Counted from the first letter of the stretch, positions 48,024 through 59,439 are shown. The stretch is 64,000 bases of DNA from Conchocele bisecta (GCA_029237695.1 CM055279.1:56989530-57053529); one strand, 5' to 3'. Notes: generated by a model not told the origin, from the letters alone. Numbers and translations: made by a program.

Positions 48024-48172
48024 CTAACATTGGGGGTTTAGGGGCTAGGGGGAGGAGCCTAAGACAATAGAATACAATAGATTTATTCTGTTAACCCCTA
48101 AATCTATTGTAGTTTAGGGGCTATTCCTTTTATCTTTTAAAGAACAAATAGCCCATAAAACCAAAATGTTAG
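48024..48172. repeat. Cassette, CTAACATT type
   Basis: Left CTAACATTGGGGGTTTAGGG and right CCATAAAACCAAAATGTTAG are imperfect inverted copies. The core has ACAATAGAATACAATAGATT. Confidence 0.8.
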
Positions 48173-48206
48173 TGCGTCCGTCCGTCCGTCCGTCCGTCCG
48201 TTCGGG

Positions 48207-48355
48207 CTAACATTGGGGGTTTAGGGGCTAGGGGGAGGAGCCTAAGACAATAGAATACAATAGATTTATTCCGTTAGCCCCTAAACCTATTGTAGTTTAG
48301 GGGCTATTCCTTTGATCTTTTAAAGAACAAATAGCCCATAAACCCAAAATGTTAG
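48207..48355. repeat. Cassette, CTAACATT type
   Basis: Second, nearly identical copy of 48024-48172, with CCGT runs on both sides. Confidence 0.8.
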
Positions 48356-48390
48356 TACGTCCGTCCGTCCGTCCGTCCGTCCGTCCGTCC

Positions 48391-48530
48391 GAGCAACCAA
48401 GGGTGTAGAAGGGGCCATGGGGCGGAGCCTAACACAAAAGAATCTGTGTGGCCCCTTATTCTATTCATTACAAGGGGCCATCTCTTTGATCTAGAACAAT
48501 GGAAATGGCCCCTTCTTCACTATTGGTCGC
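48391..48530. repeat. Cassette, GAGCAACCAAGGG type
   Basis: Left GAGCAACCAAGGGTGTAGAA with GGGGCCA, right TGGCCCCTTCTTCAC with TATTGGTCGC. The core is unrelated to the neighbouring cassettes. A half copy precedes it at 47935-48009. Confidence 0.75.
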
Positions 48531-48552
48531 CCGTCCGTTCCGTCCGTCCGGG

Positions 48553-48701
48553 CTATCATTGGGGGTTTAGGGGCTAGGGGGAGGAGCCTAAGACAATAGA
48601 ATACAATAGATTTATTCCGTTAGCCCCTAAACCTATTGTAGTTCAGGGGCTATTCCTTTAATCTTTTAAAGAACAAATAGCCCATAAACCCAAAATGTTA
48701 G
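48553..48701. repeat. Cassette, CTAACATT type
   Basis: Third copy; left end changed to CTATCATT. Confidence 0.8.
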
Positions 48702-48726
48702 TACATGTACGTCCGTCCGTTCGAGC

Positions 48727-48884
48727 TTACAAATGGATACATATGTGGCTAGGAGAACAATAGGTTATGTAATATTATATTGTTCCGTGATTTTATGTGG
48801 CTAAAAATGGGTTTATGTGGCTACAGAACAATAGGGATTAACAAAGGAAAAGGTTAGGTTAGTCACATAAGTATCCATTTGTAG
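48727..48884. repeat. Cassette, TTACAAATGG type
   Basis: Left TTACAAATGGATACATATG, right CATAAGTATCCATTTGTAG. The core contains ATGTGGCTA repeats. Confidence 0.8.
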
Positions 48885-48914
48885 GAATGTCCGTCCATCT
48901 GTCCATCCGGGCAC

Positions 48915-49073
48915 ACATTAGGGTACTTATGTGGCTAGCCCCACAGGGTTATGGACTTGGTAAAGGATAGGGTTGGTTACAATTAGCCACCTAAAAAATC
49001 CTTTTATGTGGCTAAAAATCGTTTTATGTGGCTAATATTTAACATGTGATAAGCCACATAAGTACCCTAATGT
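48915..49073. repeat. Cassette, ACATTAGGG type, intact ends
   Basis: Perfect 22-bp inverted termini beginning ACATTAGGGTACTTATGTGG. Near-identical to 25677-25835. The core ACTTGGTAAAGGATAGGG differs from the other cassettes. Confidence 0.85.
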
Positions 49074-49114
49074 AAGAACGTCCGTCCGTCCGTCCGTCCG
49101 TCCGTCCGTCCGGG

Positions 49115-49271
49115 CCAACATCGGGGGTTTAGGAGTTAGGGTAAGGGTTAGTAACCTTTGATCTCTTTGATATTGTCGGTGCCTCGTAAATTTAGGAGCT
49201 AACTCTTTGATATTTAGGAGCTAACCCTTTGATCTTTTATATAGCGGTGCCTCATAACTCCCAAATGTTTG
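49115..49271. repeat. Cassette, CCAACATCGGGGG type
   Basis: Left CCAACATCGGGGGTTTAGGA, right CATAACTCCCAAATGTTTG, with internal repeats of TTTAGGAGCTAAC. Confidence 0.7.
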
Positions 49272-49290
49272 AACGTCCGTCCGTCCGAGC

Positions 49291-49449
49291 TTACAAATGG
49301 ATACATATGTGGCTAGGAGAACAATAGGTTATGTAATATTATATTGTTCCGTGATTTTATGTGGCTAAAAATGGGTTTATGTGGCTACAGAACAATAGGG
49401 ATGAACGAAGGAAAAGGTTAGGGTTAGCCAGATAATTATCCATTTGTAG
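49291..49449. repeat. Cassette, TTACAAATGG type
   Basis: Second copy of 48727-48884. It joins directly to the truncated cassette that follows, without a CCGT run. Confidence 0.75.
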
Positions 49450-49575
49450 GGGGAGGAGCCTAAGGCAATAGAATACAATAGATTTATTCCGTATAGCCCC
49501 TAAACCTTTTGTAGTTTAGGGGTCTATTCCTTTGATCTTTTAAAGAACAAATAGCCGATAAACCCAAAATGTTAG
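49450..49575. repeat. Truncated cassette, CTAACATT type
   Basis: Lacks the left terminus (starts at GGGAGGAGCC) but keeps the right end AAAATGTTAG and a following CCGT run. Confidence 0.75.
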
Positions 49576-49632
49576 TTCGTCCGTCCGTCCATCCGTCAAT
49601 CCGTCACAAAACTTTTACGCTCGGGGGGGAAA

Positions 49633-49689
49633 TTTCGACCTGGCACGAGATCAGGATTATTCTGCTTTCAGGGCTGAATATATAGTTTT
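49633..49689 (+). mobile_element. SINE fragment, left of family B copy 2
   Basis: CCTGGCACGAGATCAGGATT through GGGCTGAATATATAG, the SINE segment just before the T-run. Confidence 0.7.
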
Positions 49690-51564
49690 TTAGCTCACCT
49701 GAGCGAAGCTCATGTGAGCTATTGTTACCGCAATGTGTCCGTCGTCCGGGGTTTAGGGGCTAGGGGGAGGAGCCTAAGACAATAGAATACAATAGATTTA
49801 TTCCGTATAGCCCCTAAGCCTTTTGTAGTTTAGGGGTCTATTCCTTTGATGTTTTAAAGAACAAATAACCCATAAACCCAAAATGTTAGTTCGTCCGTCT
49901 GTCCGTCCGTCCGTCCGTCACAAAACTTTTATGCTCGGGGGAAATTTCGACCTGTGAGCTATTGTTACCGCAATGTGTCCGTCGTCCGTCCGGCGTCCGT
50001 CGTCCGTGAACATTTTCAAACGTCTTCTCCTCGGTAACCATTGGGCCTATAGTCACCAAACTTCATGGTCATGGTCCTTAAGTAGGGGGATTACAAAATT
50101 GTTAAAATGACGTCATTACGTAATCCAAGATGGCCGCCATCTAAAAATAGCACAAATTCTTCAAAAATCTGCTTCTCAAGAACGGCCAACCGGATTTCGA
50201 CAAAACTTGGTAGAAATGATCGATGTACAATGGTCTTTCAAAGTTGTTAAAATGGTGACCCCGGGGTCAAAAATGGGCGTGGCCCGTGGGGTCAAATTGT
50301 GGTCAAATTTTATTTTTGACCAAATATGGTCATGTCATATATCAAATTGAAGGTATCAACAAGGCGATCACTCTGGTGCATTTTTTGTCGAAATCGGATG
50401 GTTATGTCATCCAAGATCGCCGCCGAAAGGTCAAAAGGTTGTTCTTTTATTAGAAATTTCAAAATTATTCTTCACATGAACCGCTTGGCCCATGGTAGCC
50501 AAACTTAAAAGTTATGGTCCATGGGTGAAGCCTTTTCAGATTTGTTAAAATGGAGGTCATCACTAATCCAAGATGGCAGCCGTCTAAAAATAGCATAAAT
50601 TCTTAAAAAATCTCCTCATGAACCGCTAGCCGGATTTCGACGAAACTTGGTAGGAATGATCGATGTACAATGCTCTTTCAAAGTTGTTAAAATGGTGACC
50701 CCGGGGTCAAAAATGGGCGTGGCCCATGGGGTCAAATTGGGGTCAAATTTTATTTTTCACTGAATATGGTCATGTTATATATCAAATCGAAGGTATCAAT
50801 GAGGCGATCACTTTTGTACATTTTTTGTCGAAATCGGATTGTTATGTCATCCAAGATGGCCGCCGAAATGTCCAAAGGTCGTTCTTTTATTAGAAATTTC
50901 AAAATTCTTCTTCACATGAACTGCTTGGCCCATGGTAGCCAAACTTAAAAGTTATGGTCCATGGGTGAAGCCTTTTCAGATTTGTTAAAATGAAGGTCAT
51001 CACTAATCCAAGATGGCCGCCGTCTAAAAATAGCATAAATTCTTAAAAAATCTTCTTCTCATGAACCGCTGGCCGGATTTCAACTAAACTTGGTAGGAAT
51101 GATCGATTTACAATGCTCTTTGAAAGTTGTGAAAATGGTAACCCCGGGGTCAAAAATGGGCATGGCCCGTGGGGTCAAATTGGGGTCAAATTTTATTTTG
51201 GACCGAATATGCTCATGTCATATATCAAATTGAAGGTATCGATGAGGCGATTGCTCTGGTGCAATATTTGTCGGAATCGGATGATTATGTCATCCATGAT
51301 GGCCACCAAAATGTTCATTTATTCGAGATTTTGAACGTCTTTTTCTCAGGAACCACATGGCCGATGCTGGCCAAACTTCATAGGAAGTTGAGATCCTTGG
51401 GTTAAGCATTTTCAGATTTGGTAAAATGAGAGTCATCGCTTAATCCAAGATGACCGCCATCTAAAAATAGCACAATTGTTTTAAAACACATGAACTCAAT
51501 GTCACATTCTCCTCTGGTGTTCATGAAGTCAGGTGAGCGAATTAGGGCCATCATGGCCCTCTTG
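49690..51564 (+). mobile_element. Helitron/Helentron-like element (family B, copy 2)
   Basis: Same termini as 21902-23103: TTAGCTCACCTGAGC at the left and GGGCCATCATGGCCC with TCTTG at the right. The body has about three copies of the ~430 bp unit. Near the left end the CGTC run is interrupted by a CTAACATT-type cassette (49748-49889) and microsatellite; the interrupted GAGCTATTGTTACCGCAATG is duplicated around it. Both flanks are SINE halves. Confidence 0.75.
49748..49889. repeat. Cassette inside family B element
   Basis: CTAACATT-type cassette without its first ~10 bases, followed by CCGT runs and ACTTTTATGCTCGGGG. It shows that cassettes also enter or travel with another element's microsatellite. 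Confidence 0.75.
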
Positions 51565-51746
51565 TTTATTGTAAATATTCAGTTCTGATTTTGGGAATTT
51601 CCCCCTGTTTGTACATGTACTTACTTGAACATGTACATGTCCTTGTATCGGTAATATATGGGATTTAGTACTGAACCCATTGACTCGTCCTTAAATGACC
51701 ATAGCTGTTGATAGGCCGTTAAACCCCAATAATCAAACAAACACAC
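51565..51746 (+). mobile_element. SINE 3' half, right of family B copy 2
   Basis: TTTATTGTAAATATTCAGTT to GCCGTTAAACCCCAATAATC with CAAACAAACAC, the same point of resumption as at 23104. Confidence 0.75.
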
Positions 51747-52112
51747 AAAAACTTTAAAGTTCGGGTAAATGTCTTTCCTTGCACAGATCTGCTTCATGCT
51801 TAATACACGCATTGCTCTAATGGTCCTCTACTGTCCTATGACAAATCTATGTTCTTTCCGCCCCAACTAAGCCCAGGGTCAAGATCACATACTTGGTGCA
51901 TCAAAAACTTTAACTCTGGGGTAAATGTCTCGTAATTTCTGTTAACTTGTACGGATCTGCTTCATATTTCATGCACACATTGCTCTAATGGTCCTCTACC
52001 ACCCTGTGACAAATCCACGTTTTAAATCGTTCTCCATTTCTGATTAAACTTTTCTAACAAAAGCTGTTTTATACTGTCAAAGCAGTAAGTGTTCTCTGAA
52101 CACATTTTCTAG
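51747..52112 (+). mobile_element. Pearl/Helitron-like element 3' part (family A, copy 3)
   Basis: Two tandem units with GCTCTAATGGTCCTCTAC, then the hairpin GTGTTC TCT GAACAC and CTAG at 52109-52112. Its 5' portion is displaced, perhaps in 47935-49630. Confidence 0.7.
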
Positions 52113-52205
52113 TTTTTTATGTAAAGACATTGTATTCCTTTCTGGTTTTGGGATTCCCTCCCCCTCCCACCCCCAAATGCAGCAGGTTAAAGTTGGGGTC
52201 CCATC
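52113..52205 (+). mobile_element. SINE fragment
   Basis: TTTCTGGTTTTGGGATTCCC with a C-run and ATGCAGCAGGTTAAAGT matches the SINE 3' part of the 43078 subfamily. Confidence 0.55.
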
Positions 52206-52224
52206 TGTCGGGCACAAATTGGTG

Positions 52225-52584
52225 GTATAAGGCTATTTTGATATGCAAATGAGGCTGGACATTTTTCAGTTATATATTGCAACTAACTGCGTCACATGAA
52301 TAAATATTTTTATTTTTATCGGCAAAAAGTATTGCACATCAGAAGCTAAATAGAGAATAAATGGTTGTTTCCTTAACAGTTTAATGAATCACGGTTATCT
52401 CCCCTGATATCAGTGACAATTCAAGTTTGATATAAAAAGGATAATAATATCAATTAACACGTCCAGTAATGGTAAATTAATGGTAAATTAATGTTTATTT
52501 TGCCCGAAAAATGTCATGTAAAGAAAGGTCGAAACAAATATGTCTCTATATTACATGTACAACCTGTGATGTGTGACCCAAACT
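52225..52584. repeat. Degenerate copy of the TTAA-flanked MITE interior
   Basis: GGCTATTTTGATATGCAAAT, CATTGCACATCAGAAG and TTATCTCCCCTGATATCAG parallel the interior of 52589-53070. The terminal repeats are lost. Confidence 0.65.
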
Positions 52585-52588
52585 TTAA

Positions 52589-53070
52589 AGGTACACGCCC
52601 ACTCAGTAGACACAAAATGTTCTTTATAGGAATTAAATAAGTGTATAATTGTATCACTATTCATCTAGTTCTAAAAGATATAATCATTTAATAATATTTA
52701 TTTTACTGATAGTAACGCATGGTGGTATCAGGCTACTTTCATATGCAAATGAGGCATGATATGTTTTAATTATTTATATTAATTAAATCAGTCACCTGAA
52801 CAATTTATATTTTCAACAGATTATAAAGTATGATCATTGCACATCAAAAAATAAATATAGAGAATAAATAGTAATGTCCGTTAACATTTTAAGGAAACAC
52901 AGTTATCGCCCCTGATATCAATGTGGAAATTTAAGTCTGATATAAAATGTATAATAATGCCAATCAATACGTGGTGTAATAGTGAATAAATGTTTATTCT
53001 GTCACAAGATGGCTCGGATGATGTCTCTGATAGATAGCACATTTTGGGACTACTGAGTGGGCATGCACCT
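52589..53070. mobile_element. TTAA-flanked MITE, copy 1
   Basis: 482 bp with inverted ends AGGTACACGCCCACTCAGTA and, at the right, TACTGAGTGGGCATGCACCT. TTAA stands on both sides (52585-52588, 53071-53074). TTAA duplication is the mark of piggyBac-type transposition, so a piggyBac-mobilised MITE is the likeliest class. It is non-coding; a minus-strand frame is shared by both copies and looks like no protein. Confidence 0.75.
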
Positions 53071-53131
53071 TTAAATGCGGCATCATTAAATGGGCCAACC
53101 ATCACTGGTCTTGCAACATTTACAACCATTT

Positions 53132-54451
53132 TTGTCGAGCCCGCTTGCGGAAAGCGAGACATAGTGATCACAATGACTACGGGTGTTCGGGCTAACATTG
53201 GGGGTTTAGGGGCTAGGGGGAGGAGCCTAAGACAATAGAATACAATAGATTTATTCCATTAGCCCCTAAACCTATTGTAGTTTAGGGGCTATTCCTTTGA
53301 TCTTTTAAAGAACAAATAGCCCATAAACCCAAAATGTTAGTGCGTCCGTGCGTCCGTGCGTCCGTGCGTCTGTCCGTCCGAAATCTGCGTTAAAGTTTTT
53401 AAATACCTTATATCTCTGCAGTCCTAAGTCACATTGTCTTGAAACTTCATATGCTTATTAGTCATCATCCATATATTCATATATTCATGCTGTATCCCAC
53501 TCATGCGGCCCCTGTGCCCAAGGTCAAGGTCAAATGACTTAGAAGTTTGCGTTCCGAAATCTGTGTTAAAGTTTTTAAATACCTTATATCTCTGCAGTCC
53601 TAAGTCACATTGACTTGAAACTTCATATGCTTATTAGTCATCATCCATATATTCATTATGTGTCCCACTCATGCAGCCCCTGTGCCCCTATGTCAAGGTC
53701 AAATGACTTGGAAGTTTGCGTTAAAGTTTCTGTCAAAATTTGCGTTAAATTTTTCACATACCTACTATCTCTGTAACCAGATTTGCTTGAAACTTTGTAT
53801 GCTTATTGGGCATCATCCATATAATCATTCTGTGTCCCACTCATGCGGCCCCTGTGTCCCAAAGTCAAGGCCAAATGACTTAGAAGTTTGCGTTATAATA
53901 AATCTGCGTTAAGTTTTTATATCTTATATCTCCACAATTGTGACTCCAATTTACTTCCAACTTCCAATACTATTCATCATCCATATTTTCATTCCATACC
54001 CTGCCCATGTGGTCCACATGCCGAAGGTCAAGGTCAAATGACTTTGAAATTTGTGTTAAAGTTTTTACATACAATGTACCTTATATCTCCACAACACTTA
54101 CTCCGATTTACTTCCAACACCCAATACTTCTAATTCATCATCCATATTTTCATTCTATAGCCTGCCCATGCGGTCCACATGCCCAAGGTCAAGGTTAAAT
54201 GACTTTGAAATTTGTGTTAAAGTTTTTACATACCTTATATCTCCACAACACTTACTCGCATTTACTTCAAATAATTCTTTATTATCATCCATATTTTCAT
54301 TCTATAGCCCACCCATGCGGCCCACATGCCTAAGATCAAGGTCAAATGACTTATATATATCTCCACAACCCTTAATTCAAACTTCAAATAAATACACTCT
54401 GAGACCATCAAATGCCTCGGCGGGCTCGACATGCGGGCCGCGGCCATCTGG
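53132..54451 (+). mobile_element. Helitron-like element, complete (family C, copy 2)
   Basis: The 5' end TTGTCGAGCCCGCTTGCGG includes GTCGAGCCCG, matched inverted by CGGGCTCGAC near 54421-54430. A CTAACATT-type cassette (53192-53340) and CCGT run follow. Then come six or so ~160 bp tandem units with CAAGGTCAAGGTCAAATGAC. The 3' end has the palindrome GGCCGCGGCC and terminates ATCTGG followed by T. No coding capacity. Confidence 0.75.
53192..53340. repeat. Cassette, CTAACATT type, in family C element
   Basis: Nearly identical to 48207-48355, with CCGT/CGTG repeats on the right but not clearly on the left. Confidence 0.8.
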
Positions 54452-55311
54452 TATAGATAGTTGTCCTCTTTCAGTCTCGCAGTATAAATAATTTATTTGA
54501 CAGTAAGACTACTTGTTGAAAGAATGACAAACAGCTTAAGCCTTTATCAGACTGTGCAGATTTGCAGGCTTATCTTGGGCTATGTGGAGAGCAAACGTCA
54601 TGAGATCTGTTAGCCAGTGGCTCACTTGTTATACATGTATGTACTTAGTATGCATGTCACTGAGGTTGTAGATACACAGTTGTTAATCAGCATTTTATAT
54701 GTGTCCATAGATTACACTAGCATCGACTCATGTATGTGGACAGCCTTTTAGCATGTCTATGTGAAAATGATTTGTATGTTGTTTTTGACTCTTCTGTCAT
54801 TCTGTATAATCGTCAATATAAATAATTCTATCATGCACTGCTAGCATGTTGGTATATAAAGTGAGCAGGAAATACTTTGCTGGCCGATGCATTAAAAAAA
54901 TTCACCTCTGGTAAATAAAATTAAATAAAAACTTTTTCAAAATGATTTTGAAGAGGCACATATTTTTGGGGTCACTCGTCTCGGGAGAATGAAGTTCACA
55001 TTCTTCATTCTTCTTGCTTCTCTTGTGTCAATTCAAAATTTCATTTTATGAACATTAATTTTGCTTGGGATCTTCACAATGGTGTGTTTGGTTGTGAATA
55101 TAAGTTACAACATGTGGTAGCTGTCTATACTCAGAAATTCACAGGAATATGTGGGCGTGGTTGTTTGACTATGAACACTATTGCAACTGGCAATATGTGG
55201 GGTGATGACACATCCACTATGAAAACAATGAGTATCAAAACACATGCGTGCCATTCAAATTGTATTGTACTTAGGTTTTTTACCCATTGGTCTTACCGAA
55301 ATAACCCTATA
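54452..55311. other. Unassigned region
   Basis: No gene seen. A 100-codon plus-strand frame (55048-55350) has no recognisable similarity. Confidence 0.4.
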
Positions 55312-55384
55312 TATTCGGACACAATTTGCTTTGGGGAAACCCCCTATTAAATAGGGGTTTCCCAAAGCAAATTGTATCCAAATA
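55312..55384. repeat. ~36-bp palindrome
   Basis: Arms 55312-55348 and 55350-55384 pair around a single base, CCCCTATT/AATAGGGG at the centre, with a few mismatches and a one-base bulge. A related half-arm occurs at 11478-11512. Confidence 0.8.
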
Positions 55385-57634
55385 CAAATTATTGTGATTA
55401 AACCAGTAAGTCATACTAACCTTAAACATTGGCACGATCTCTGGCTGCCGTGGTGGTGTCGAAGGCCATGCTTCCAATATGTGCAAACATTGTACATGAA
55501 AATGATCCATGTCTCATCACGAGCTGCTTGGTTTTTCTGATGTTTTTCAGGTTTTTAAAAATACCCCTTTTCTGAATGATTATTGAATATTCAAAAAATG
55601 ACACGGCATTCATAATATATTATGCATTTTAAGGTCGCTCGGTGTATGTACATATTGAATGATGAAAATGTTCTGTTGTTAAACTACTGTTCAGTCAATC
55701 AGCAACATTGTTCAGTCAATCAGCAACATTGCTTCATCCGTGGACATGATGCTAGATTAGAATATGGCACACTGTTACTATGGCAGGTGTTATCTTGTTG
55801 CAATATTGCTGATATTACTCTTATCACTTTTCTCTTCTGGGAAATAATTTGCCTTGTTATGTATGCGTTAGCAGCGATATTTGCTGACAATGGGTTTCAG
55901 ATGTTTTATGTAATTAATGTCGCAATAAAATTTTGGAACTGAGCAGTTGGGGGAGTATGCAGACAGTATGTGACTGCCGCGCCATCTGGATATACTGTAG
56001 AATATACTGTAGAACCTCTGAACTGTAGAACCTCTGAACTGGACACCCAGTAAACATAATTGTGTTTCATTTTGATGAATTTCATCGTAATTTATCTCTA
56101 AACAATAATGTCGCTGCATGATTGCAAAGCACATACACTTAATCATTGTCTGCCAGTGCTCATATACAATACTGACAGTGGAATCTCTCTATACTGGCTA
56201 CAGGTGACATCACAGGATGGCCGCTGAAGACAGATTCTGCTGTACAATGGTTGTACAGGTGGCAGGCTTTCACTGGTCAGCTGGACGGCCATTTTACCAG
56301 CCAGTTCCACACATATTGTCCATGTTATTATGACAAGGCACATTGTCTCCAGAACAGGCCTAGCAGTGTGTTGTATTTGGTGTATCTGGGAGTTGTGACA
56401 AGAACTGGAATGTCTGAGTTTGGTGGTTGGTGCGGTGAGCAGGTTGGTAATAGTCGGAGGTGGCCCGACTTTACAACAGTGGCGACTAGTAGATCCAGAC
56501 CAGCCTGGCAATCATAGGATACACCCTGCTCCGGTTCTACACTGATCATCAATGTTGTAACCATCATTCAATGGTTGTAGTGTTTATTCAACTGTCAATT
56601 TGAAATACGGGATTTATTTCCTCAATATGCTTGTAAATCTGTTACAGAAACAAGTACATAGCATCAGTTCCTGTATAGGAGCTTCAGACATCGTGAAACC
56701 AATCACAAATTTTAAAATGACAGTGGAATAAATTATTAATTACACCCATTGCATGAACGTGAACGTTTGAGTTAGGAGCACTATAATGTCTACAAATTGA
56801 CGATTTTGATGCTAGCATATGAAAATTGCTGTTGTTGGAAGTGACATAAAAAGTATCACGTCTTGTGGGCTCCTTGGAAGAATAACTTCCGCTACTCAGT
56901 CTAGGTAAATGCAATGTTGCGTTTATTTATATAATTGTATGTACCGTACTCGTTTCATGAAATATGTATCAACAGTTAATGAGTAGTCTCTGTATACCCA
57001 TGTTAATGGATATCAATTTGTGGATTGGCAGATTTACACTTTCTGTTGGATACAACTTCCTCTTAATGATAGCCAACAAAGGTTCCATTTGTACATCACA
57101 ATTACCACCCAGATAAAACCTTGCAGGTTAAATCACATATGGGCCATGATCTGACAATTCCAAGTTTATTGTTGTGACCGGTGTTGACGAGAAGAGCCTG
57201 CACATGTACAGCTGGCCATCCAGTGGACAACAAGGCATTGACCGGCTATAGTTATAGTGGCCAGTTGATACATCATCCACCTGCACGAGGGTGACCGCTG
57301 ATCACGATGGCCGTGCTCCGAAATGTCAGATCTTGGCCCATATATCCACTGCCTTCCGGCAGATGTGGATGGACACGAAAATGAATAAATTACATGTTAG
57401 CCAATGACAGGAATTGCTGGTCGGTCTACAGTGCTGGAACATGTGTAGTTTTTCACACAATATCAGTCATTACTCGAAATATTGTATATCCATATAATTT
57501 ATCTATGTTTTTGTATCTTGCAAAATTTGTACCATAATTTGGGTTTCTTACTATTTTTGGATTGATTTTCACTATTAGAAATTATAACCTACAGCTGAAT
57601 TTGATGCTCGCACACATTGTATTGTTCATCACTT
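55385..57634. other. Unassigned region with possible pogo-like termini
   Basis: No gene recognised. TACTGTAGAACCTCTGAACT with GGACACCC (near 56012-56048) and CAGTGGAATCTCTCTATACT (56177) resemble single ends of pogo-type elements, but no matching partners or interior were found. Other reading frames are short and unrecognised. Confidence 0.35.
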
Positions 57635-57638
57635 TTAA

Positions 57639-58134
57639 AGGTACATGCCCACTCGGTAGGCACAAAATGTTCTTTATAGGAATTAAATAAGTGTATAATT
57701 GTATCACTATTCCACCAGTTATACAGATATAATCGTTTAGTATTTATTTTACTCGTTTAGTAATATTTATTTTACTGATAGTGACACGCGGTGGTATCAG
57801 GCTATTTTCATATGCAAATGAGGCATGCTATTTTTTAGTTATTTATACTAATGCGTCACCTGAAAAACTAATATTATAGACAAATTATGAAGCATGATCA
57901 TTGCACATCCAAAAATAAATACTGAGAATGAATAGGAATGTCCGTTGACATTTTAAGGAAATACGGTTATCGCCCCTGATATCAGTGTGGAAATTTCCGT
58001 CTGATATAAAATGTATACTAATGCAAATCAATGTGTAGGCTAATGGTGAATGAAACTTTATTTTGCTAGAAAATGTCTCAGATGATGTCTCCGATATAAA
58101 GAACTGTTTGTGCCTACTGAGCGGGCATGTACCT
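57639..58134. mobile_element. TTAA-flanked MITE, copy 2
   Basis: 496 bp, same family as 52589-53070. Ends are AGGTACATGCCCACTCGGTA and GAGCGGGCATGTACCT, with TTAA at 57635-57638 and 58135-58138. Shared interior: TTCTTTATAGGAATTAAATA, TCATATGCAAATGAGG, ATCGCCCCTGATATCA. The inverted ends reach ~29 bp. Confidence 0.85.
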
Positions 58135-58138
58135 TTAA

Positions 58139-59439
58139 TGTCGTGTGAAATTTTAAAACAAATCAACAAAGCCCAAGAATTATATTTTGATCGCTGGTCG
58201 ACGATGTTTAAATCATGTGTGTATACATTTATGTGATGGTTGTATGTTTTGTTTGCCTTTGTATGTTTCATGCCTGTGTTAACTTCTGTATATTCACGTT
58301 ACATGTGTCGTATGTACCCTTCGCATGTTTAGATACCTGTTCCAAGTATAAATTCCTGTGATAAATGTGATTTCTGTACCAGTGTGCGAGAAATAGCTGT
58401 GAAATACTATTACATTGTATATATGACAAACGAGGGAAACCCTGATCAGATGTTGTGGCCGACCGTGTGAACTGCACTAATTTGCAGGACTGCAGACAGG
58501 CATGAGACCAGCAGTCCAGAGACCAGACAAACAAACAAAAAGAGCGAGACCTTACCTAAATGTATAAAATATGAGCAGATCAGAGCAAACAGGGGTGGGA
58601 ATTTTTAGGCTATATCCCGAAATCAGGATCTGAGCTTCCTAATAATTGCAGAAGAAAACTAATGTTTCAACATGGGAAGCACACATTTACACATTTGCGG
58701 GTGCAAACATGTTTGGTAAGGTTATTCTGCCCTTTTTGTTGCTCCATGTAAAGTCTATGGAAATCTAATAAAAGCAACAACATAAATATCATAAGATAGC
58801 TCCATTCACCAATGCACCATATGTATATCTTCAATAAGTCTTGCAGCTGCTTCCAGCAAAGAAATTACACCATATACTGTAGTTAGAAAATTATTAACAC
58901 ATTTTGATGTTTTACATGTTGCTACTACATGTGTAGAGTGTAAATATACATGTACATGTATAACATCAAAATGGATCTATTATTCGCAGATTACAGTAGC
59001 ACGTGTATTTTTTTTATTGGTGGCAGTATCTGCATAAAGACTTGCTGATCACATTCATATGGTTTATTTGTGTAAGTAGGCATTGTTTTACCAGTAGGAT
59101 TTTTAATTAGGTTTCCATAGACGTTACATGGGGCCACAAGAAGGGTACAACTACATGTACCTTAAACCATTTTCAGCATTTGGCACTGTTCCCACCCCCA
59201 TCAAATCTGCAAAATTTCCAGTGAAAATGTCTCCTGTCTGTACAAGGTTACATGGCTGCGGCTGAGAAAAAGCACCTTACGACCAGCATAACATATAACG
59301 AGTGGAAATCAAATGAAATGCGTTTACACATCTGAATAACAATTTGTCAACTCCTGGCATGCTGGGAAACTTGTGGGCTATAGTTAACAATCGCAGACGA
59401 AAATTCAGTATATTTTATTTCTCCCGGTAAATATCATGA
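58139..59439. other. Unassigned region
   Basis: No gene or recognised repeat; AT-rich with a few TACATG-type palindromes. Confidence 0.4.

Larger units (their letters stand above)
47935..49620. repeat. Chain of palindromic cassettes joined by CCGT microsatellite
   Basis: Nine or more cassettes of about 125-160 bp alternate with CCGT/GTCC runs (for example 48177-48202, 48358-48390, 49079-49112). At least five core sequences are present. Ends share ACATT-GGG on the left and a complementary AATGT on the right. The chain may be the expanded microsatellite part of the pearl-like element ending at 52112, since CGTCACAAAACTTTTACGCT at its right edge is the start of that element's tandem unit. This link is inference. 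Confidence 0.7.
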
